Of a stretch of 64,000 nucleotides of DNA, positions 57,481-64,000 are shown one piece after another. Source of the DNA: Rhodocollybia butyracea (lineage: Eukaryota; Basidiomycota; Agaricomycetes; Agaricales; Omphalotaceae); the NCBI GenBank assembly GCA_015501585.1, contig JADNRY010000251.1:25895-89894 (forward strand), given 5' to 3'. Made by a program: the position numbers and the translations under genes. Position 1 is the stretch's first letter. Each line of letters opens with the position of its first letter. Under the pieces are notes generated by a model. The model saw only the letters and a list, made by a program, of their open reading frames with translations, searched no databases and had not been told where the DNA came from.

Positions 57481-57683
57481 ACTACTATAGACCCAGCAAT
57501 GGATATGTTGATCCCCATTATGAAACATATTATACCGGTATTAGCCAAGGCAGGCAAGGCCCAAGTCAGTTCCAAGACATAAAACATTGCTTTGGGGTCA
57601 ACTCTCCAGGCAAAATGGTAAAGAAGGCAGAAGTTCTGTGGGATAAGCATAGGAATGCGGCAAACTCAGTGCTCAGGGCACAA
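57481..57683 (+). pseudogene. Orphan exon of the secreted-protein family
   Basis: An intact exon preceded by the family's ..TATGCCTTGGTAG acceptor and followed by its GTACGTGTTTGCTACTGA intron. It encodes the module segment with YYTGIS.G, PSQFQD, HCFGVN and AANSVL. No upstream or downstream partner exon is intact, so it is a stray piece of a fourth copy or of copy C. Confidence 0.75.
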
Positions 57684-57807
57684 GTACGTGTTTGCTACTG
57701 AACAACTGTACTACTATATCCAACCCACATATTGCAGCCATCATCAGGAAAACCACCCACTCGAAATATTCCATAATTTTGAAAAAATTTCTTGAAATAC
57801 TGAAAAT

Positions 57808-57905
57808 GCTACTAAGATCACCAAAGTTTTCGCGAAATATGGAAAAGGTAACTAAGATCGCCTAAGTATTCGCGAAATATGGAAAAGGCGGCTAAGGTAA
57901 CATAA
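57808..57905 (+). repeat. 42-bp tandem repeat, about 2.3 copies
   Basis: Units contain ACTAAGATC, AAGT.TTCGCGAAATATGG and AAAAGG in order. The flank to 58058 shows nothing else. Confidence 0.7.
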
Positions 57906-58058
57906 GTTTGAGCAATTTTGCACAATTGGATAATTTTGAGAATTAATAAAAAGTACAAAATTGTCAAAGAAAAGATTTCAGAAATAAAGGGAAAGCAATG
58001 GATAAGCAATTATAAAGTTTAGTACCAAATCTGCAGCTCGCCAAAACGAGCAACCATC

Positions 58059-60470
58059 CTACATCTTCAAATTAAAGTAAATGTGGCTATCAGCAAATGG
58101 ACTCAAAAGAAACATAGGGCAGGAATCCAGAATGGACTCGAAAGTCCATTCTGGGGGTACAGTACCTCCCCACTTTGGATACAGATGAACACTCTGCTGA
58201 ATCATTTCTACTGGGACAACAGATACTGCTCGCGATCCATCTCTCTGGAATTGAAGCTTGATCCGATGAAGACCGGTATGAGGTTCCACGCTCCGTGTAA
58301 ACTTTGTAAACCATTCGATGTACACCAGGTGTTGAGGTGGCGTGTTGTTTTCAGAAAATAAGCGACCCAGTTGCTTTGCGGGAAGGGAGAAAACAACACA
58401 AACTCGACCAATTTGCAACCCTATTGCAGATGTAGGAACAAAGAATTGCAACAACGTGAATCCAAACCCAACTCACCTTGAAGGAAATCACTGCCATCCT
58501 CCGATTTCCAAACGCGGATGAGAGCAGGACTGAAATTAGAGGTTTCGGTGACCTGGTTGCGGGAATTATAGCGGCGTGGATGGCAGGAAACAACATCAAG
58601 AGTCTTGTTAGCATACAATTCTTTGTTTCGGAAGTTGACTCTGTGCCAGACGGCAACACTTCGGAAAGGAAGAGCAAGAAAAACTGCCATCTCCTCAATT
58701 TGACAAGGTCACCACCCTGGATTCTGGAACTGCGCTATAAGTTTTTGGAGCGCCTTTTCAAACTGGGTTGCACTGTATCCCCGATCCCCTGTATCTTCGA
58801 GCTTCGAAAAGGATACTGACCGCACACTAGAATATTTTGTGAGGTGCTGGTCGAGAGGGCATCTCATGTCTAAAAGTGAGCGTTGAGAGCCAGGAAAGCC
58901 GTAGCGCACCCCAGGTACAATGGTAGATCTGCCAGTGGGATGGGAAGTGATTTGGACCCGAGAGCGGCGCCATTCTAGGTACGCAGTGTGATGCAAGACC
59001 TTTTCGCGCCACTCCAGCCATTTCGTCATCTGCAAATACTCATCCTTGTGATTGGACGCTCGATAGGCATCCTTTGCAAAGTCTATGTGGAGGCGCTCTG
59101 TCGTCTCGGTGTTGTAGTTGTTGGATGAGCCAAAGAGCTTGAAACCGCGGACGTAGTGGCATAAGAAATGAATTTTCGGAAGATTGAAATGTTCTCAAGC
59201 ACCTAGTTCAATGAAAATGTTTTTGTATTCATGGAAGAGACCAAGCGAAGCTTCAATAGAATCCAATGATTTGTCACTCTGGATTGGAAAACATGAAATG
59301 TATATGAAGTCAAGCAAAGCCTGAGTCCCTGAAGCTAGGTTTTGTGACTGCGAGGCCGTTAACTTGGGAACATCGACAAATAGGCTGAGTAAAAAAGTGC
59401 ACATCTGCTTATGTTCGAGTCCACTGATGCGAGAAAGAGAGGTAATTCCCTTGTGGAATTGCCAAATACCATGCTTTGCTGGAAGCCATCGCATCCGCGC
59501 ATCGACTTTGTCAGCTCCAACAATTTCTGTTATCCATCCAATGAGATGTTTCATAACACCTTGGTAAAGCTGGTGAAGGATATCTGGTGTGATCGCACAA
59601 AAGATGTCGGTGTAGGGGAGGTCTTCCCAGAAAGGATGCTGAACTGGTTTGATGTTGGCGTCAAGGCACGCTTTTATCCATTCATCAGTACCAATAAGTT
59701 TTGCAGCACCAGCTGATTGAACATGGTCTTGATAAGCAGCAGTGCAAGGATATTCACCCAACTGATCTTTGGTGACCCCGCAGACTGGACTTTTGCCATA
59801 GTAACCACAAGTAACTAGCATCTGCTCAGGATAGTCACCAACGTAGGCTGCAAGAATGGGATGGCAGCGGCGCTTAATGCCATCCCCACTCGTCATGGCA
59901 ATGCCGCCGATACCTGTGCTTTTCAGGGGAGCGAGGATATTGGCCATGCAGCCATGGAATAGATTGGATACAGCTCGGCGTCGGGCAGCTTTGTTCGTTA
60001 TGTGCTGGAGGCGGGTAGTGGGAAGGTACGCAAGGAGAATTTGGCCTTGTTGGGATGGTTTTTGCCGAATTTCTTTCAGAAGGTTTCCAATAGTCAAGTA
60101 CACAGGGTACGCAGATTTGTTGCGAAATAAGGTGACCTGGGTCTTATTGCTTGAGATAATAACAGGAACGACAGTGGCACCTGGTTTATCCTTCTCAAGC
60201 TGCTTCTAGTAAACACTTTAGAACTTTTGATTGGGATCAATGGCAGAGAAAGGTCCTACTTGAGTGCTCCACCACCATTTCCCACTGTACATATCATGGT
60301 ACAGGCGATTTGTCTTGTCCGTGTCGGAGTAATGCCGCTCTGGAGCCACACATAAGTACTGTGCATGTTGAGGAGCGCCATACAATGAGCATATGCACTC
60401 AAGTAATGGCCGCTTGAAAAGGTCAAATGCCTCTCCAGCCACAACCACTTCTGCCCGGTGACACCCCGAA
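58059..60470 (-). pseudogene. Plavaka (CACTA-related) transposase, central and C-terminal part
   Basis: Minus-strand coding in order: EVVVAGEAFDLF, PERHYSDTDKTNRLYHDMYSGKWWW; intron 60206-60259; KPGATVVPVIIS, SAYPVYLTIGN, LAYLPTTRLQHITNKA; CDANIKPV.HPFWEDLPYTDIF..ITPDILHQLYQGV; IGWITEIVG; then NNYNTETTERLHIDFAKDAYRA; and the C-terminal end with GRVCVVFSLP and EWFTKFTR to a stop at 58059. An in-frame TGA at 59195-59197 breaks the frame where relatives usually have Arg before EHFN; a CGA-to-TGA change would explain it. Frame changes near 58700 and 58450 are probably introns. Plavaka elements are widespread in Agaricomycetes. Confidence 0.85.
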
Positions 60471-62093
60471 TTACGCTGTACGCCAAAATTCAAGCAAAAT
60501 GTCATCATTTAAAAGACCCGTGAAACACGTCACGTCACTACCTAGGGTACGTTATGTATTAGACACTTTGAAGGTCCACTTCAGGTATCTAGTATGTAGA
60601 AACCCATTTGAAGGGAGATACACTATGTTTTAAGAGGCTACATTACTGTGCAAGGATGCATCGTTGACCCACAAACTCAAAATCAATCAAATTGATTTAC
60701 CTAGATTGATTTAGGCTTGCCAGATCTAAAGTCTATTCAATTAATACTACATACTACAAAAAGTCCTATACAGGGATATACAAGACAGGATTAAAATAGA
60801 TGAAGAGAGACGAATGAGGGCAACCATAATGCGAACCCATATCCGTTTAAAGTAAGAGAATCGAAGCACTGGTTCCCTGGAACGAACCACAGAGAGAAAC
60901 TAGACGATTAGTGATGAATTAGGCGCCGGGGATCAAAGTGGCCCGGCGCCGGCAGTAAAAGAAAGGCGGGGCGCGTCCTAGCGACATGCCTATAATAAAA
61001 TTTATTCGGACCGACCTACAGGACGGTCCACATGTATACAAGTACCCGGTAGGACCCGGGAGGAGAAGAGAAAAGGGGAGATACGGAACGACGCCGCAAA
61101 CTTGAACCGCGGGACGGACGGACCGCCCGGCGCTTAAAGCGCATCAAAGTCGAACCACTCATCGGGAATGCATCGTTCTTCCCTCCCCTCCGTTACTTAT
61201 TAAATAAAAGATGTAGAAAAGGTGTAATATGGGTAGAGGACCCATGAGACAACGATATAGAGCCCTGGGGACAGTGTAGGAACCAGGAGAACACTTACAA
61301 GCTCACTTATGGCTTAAAAGGGCAACATGAGATTTATCATCTTGGCTCTTGGCAAGCCAAGAGAGTCTTACCAACCCATGGTACCTTAATTAAGAAAATT
61401 TCAAGGACCTAGGAGTATAAAAAGGCAAGGAAATGAAGAAAAAAGCATTCTTTCTTACCCCCACCAGGTGTAGCAGCTCCTTATCAGGCTACTACTAAAA
61501 GATTGAATTGATATAAAGACTGGGATTTACAGAGAGAAATTGACAAGCAATTGAACTTGAGTAAAGAGACAGAAAGAGATTCAGTGTGAACTGAGTGCAG
61601 AGAAGTTAAGACAAAGACTTAGAAAGGACTTTGAATATTATTTTCAAACCACAGTTAGGCTGCAGTCAGAGCTCTGTCTGAGTTATAGGGACACCCTCTG
61701 GTCAGTTGTGACTTGTGTTAATTTGTGATTTTACCAAGGGACTTAGGAATAGTATTTGTTTGACAGCTCAGAGCTTGGGGATCAGCTTAAATAAGTCTGT
61801 ACTTTGAAAGGGAAGGCACTTAGTGAAATAACACTCAGTGTAGCAAGGAAGCACTTGAATAGATTGAAGTTTAAAATATATATTATTTGGCTGAACTAAA
61901 AACCCGAACTGAGTAATAAGTTGTGTGTGTGTTTGGTGTGGTTGTGTAAGCCATTTCTAAGTTCACCCCAGTTTAGACCTCTCACCGGGCAAACGAAGGT
62001 CGTTGGTTTGGAAGTTCAGTGTCAATGATCTTATTTAATTCCGCACTGTTCCGATATGAAAGATCCAGGGCGTTGCAGACCTTGGGAGCAAAT
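60471..62093. mobile_element. Insertion inside the Plavaka gene, unclassified
   Basis: Separates the N-terminal from the central transposase part. It holds a GC-rich section (60925-61160), a long AT-rich section with a TATA box (GTATAAAAAGGCAAGG near 61417) and no coding region. The TATA and length suggest LTR or LTR-like DNA, but neither terminus nor a duplication could be fixed. Confidence 0.45.
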
Positions 62094-62906
62094 TAGTTAC
62101 CCTTGCAACCACAGAATGATTCGATGCACGTACACCATCAATGGCCAGCAATTCAGAAAAGGCAGTTGAGCTTGATCCTCACATCTCAGCCATCGGGCTA
62201 CCTCCCAATCCAATCTCGATGCAAAAGGGGACCATTTGTTGTCACAAATCCCTGGAATTTGAGACTCGTAGAGCTGGTACCCATCTTCTGAGTCATAGGA
62301 GACTGGCATGAAAGTCCCAGTGTCGATGATAGCTCCAGCCCGCCCTCCAAAAACTTCAACATAGATATCATCCCGATGCAAAGGAAGGTTTCGCAAAAGC
62401 GGATTCACCTTTGGTGGAGCCAGATCTTCGGACTCATCTACGGCCATATCATCGGACTCTGGAATCAATGCAGGTTCCCGCCTAGGCTCCCATGTCTGCT
62501 CAAGTTCAGGTGCAAGGCTACTGCACCCATCTTCATCTGAGTCTTCATCTGAGTCTACATTTGGTTTGCCAACTGGCACTGCAGGACCTTTGTCAAACCC
62601 GGGAAAATCATCTTGGCTATAATCTTGGCCGAAAAAGTCGCCCTGGAATTGTTGCAGTTCTTCTTTGTTCAAGTCATTGTCAAGCTTGTTCTCCTGAGAT
62701 GCTGCAGCAGTGCGAGTACGCCTGGAAACACTAGGATTTTTTCGAGGCATGAACTGGCTGTGCCAGATGGTCTTTTTGAGCGCTTCATGCGCATCACAGC
62801 AATTTGGTTTCTGAGTGAGCTTGAGGTGCTGAATGAGATGCCAAGTGCGCTTAAAAGGTTTTCCACATCCATTGCAGAGGTACGATAAGTTGGAGGCAGA
62901 GGACAT
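62094..62906 (-). pseudogene. Plavaka transposase, N-terminal part
   Basis: ATG 62906 begins a protein with an N-terminal zinc-finger-like C-x2-C...H...C motif (YLCNGCGKPF, LIQHLKLTQKPNC), a long acidic linker and a conserved segment NKWSPFASRLDWEVARWLR. After this a one-base shift leaves the family frame, and the sequence stops matching near 62094 at the insertion. Upstream bases 62907-63168 hold no coding sequence and may include the promoter. Confidence 0.75.
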
Positions 62907-63168
62907 AGAAGTAGCTGGTTGTGCGGGCTAATGTAGTAAATGGCAAGTTAGAATCGGGTGATTTTCGTTCCGAAACTAAATACACATATCCATAACCATA
63001 ACAAAACTTGAATTAGCATCGGTTCTACTATCAACATAGATACAGCCTCAAAATGTAATGGTTTTTGAATGCATCTTCCAGTCCAATCTCTTCACTCACA
63101 CTTGCTTCTCGCCTCATTGCAGCCTCAGTCAGTTCACCTTGGCAAAATTTAGCAAAAGCTTTGGGCAA

Positions 63169-63773
63169 TCAAGGTGAAGTAACAATGGCTAAACCACTCT
63201 GCAGTAGTGGCCCATCTCCCTTTGCATCAGGTTCCAGCATAGGAAGACTGGTTCCATGCCAGTCACTAGGTTTCCAGAACACGGCTTTGTTTGAAGATGC
63301 TTGAATGCAAATCCCATACTCTGCAATGTAAAAATGACCGCCCATGTCATTTCTGCGATCATCCCGGAAGGTTGTCCATGATACCGACCAATCGTGCGGT
63401 TGGTTCTCTTTATGAACAGCTCTAATGACCAGCGTGAGCAAACAAGCTGTGTCCAAACCAAAATCCCCACCTTGTGTAGTTCCGGGCAAAGACGCCTGAG
63501 GGTGGTGCCAGATCCGCATCATGAAACGTCAAAGGTACATTCTCATCAACTGTGAACATCTGCAATTTTCACGCAGTCATTGTGGGTGTTGATCAAAAGA
63601 AGGTTTGCGAGCTCTCGCTTATGCTTGGTTCGTTCGTGGCGAACGGCCGCAGCAACTCGGACAGCCTGGAGGGCTGCAGGTGATATGGGATGCGTAGACA
63701 TAGCAACCCATGATTTGAAGTCGGATAGGCTCTGGTCTGGAGGTTTAGCTGGAAAATGGTCATGCAGAAACAA
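63169..63773 (-). pseudogene. Possible 2-oxoglutarate/Fe(II) oxygenase-like protein, frameshifted
   Basis: Reading right to left, one protein is spread over two frames: a helical segment with RHERTKHKRELANLLLINTH, then VPLTFHDADLAPPSGVFARN, then FGLDTACLLTLVIRAVHKEN, ending DDRRNDMGGHFYIAEYG, AVFWKPSDWHGTSLP and a stop at 63169. Single-base shifts near 63550 and 63460 break it. The GGHFYI...WHGTS pattern resembles the end of a double-stranded beta-helix oxygenase, where the distal His binds iron; TET/JBP-like members accompany transposons in basidiomycetes. This is only a resemblance. It lies on the same strand as the Plavaka gene. Confidence 0.4.
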
Positions 63774-64000
63774 AAGGATTTTTTGATTCAGAGGTCACCA
63801 AGTCAGCTGTATTGGGGATTCTCCAGTTCTTGTGCCCAAGATCTATTGTTTGCAACATGGGCGCACAATTCCTGGAACAGCGTGTCTATATCCTTGGGGG
63901 GTTTAGTGGGTATTTAGAAAGTGGTGGAAGTTCCAAGGGAAGTTCGGGAGCTTGGAGACGCCCAGTGATTGTTGCGTGATCCGGTATTTGGCGCTCTCAT
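63774..64000. other. Window end, not assigned
   Basis: May contain more 5' coding sequence of the preceding minus-strand gene, but no continuous frame could be established. Confidence 0.3.

Overview
The window is fungal nuclear DNA, most likely from an Agaricomycete basidiomycete. The evidence is 43-76 nt introns with GT...AG borders, Plavaka, hAT, Copia and Tourist-like transposons, and TTAGGG-type telomere motifs. I cannot name the species. No rRNA, true tRNA, CRISPR array or bacterial-type operon was seen. Much of the sequence is transposon or satellite DNA, and many coding regions are broken.

Layout. 0-3 kb: 3' end of an LTR retrotransposon abutting a truncated hAT transposase. 3-11.4 kb: a 99-bp satellite in both orientations, invaded by hAT elements and a 5' Copia half-element. 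12.2-14.7 kb: two further satellites. 15-16.4 kb: a hAT MITE nested inside another hAT MITE. 17.8-18.1 kb: telomere-like DNA and a long hairpin. 18.2-21.4 kb: remains of a CACTACGG-ended transposon with a nested element. 21.5-23.7 kb: a multi-exon PHD-like gene.

24.9-30.4 kb is the most interesting single-copy block. A four-exon UstYa-family (DUF3328) gene lies divergent to a three-exon single-pass membrane protein gene. Downstream is a secreted repeat protein in which each 18-19 residue repeat sits on its own micro-exon. Together these look like a small fungal RiPP (dikaritin-type) locus: secreted repeat precursor plus oxidative-cyclisation enzyme. The pairing is inferred from family knowledge and proximity.

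33-57.7 kb holds three diverged copies of one segment. Each carries a conserved promoter and a member of a secreted, two-module, cysteine-containing protein family that I do not recognise; two copies also carry a downstream Ser/Pro-rich gene. Copy A has ACG where the others have ATG and its last exon is split by a 6.7-kb transposon; copy B is frameshifted; copy C is shortened with an early stop. Comparing copies gives empty sites for several insertions (a Tourist-like MITE, a hAT element, the 6.7-kb element).

58-64 kb is a Plavaka (CACTA-related) transposase on the minus strand, broken by an insertion and a nonsense codon. Beside it on the same strand is a frameshifted gene possibly related to 2-oxoglutarate/Fe(II) oxygenases.
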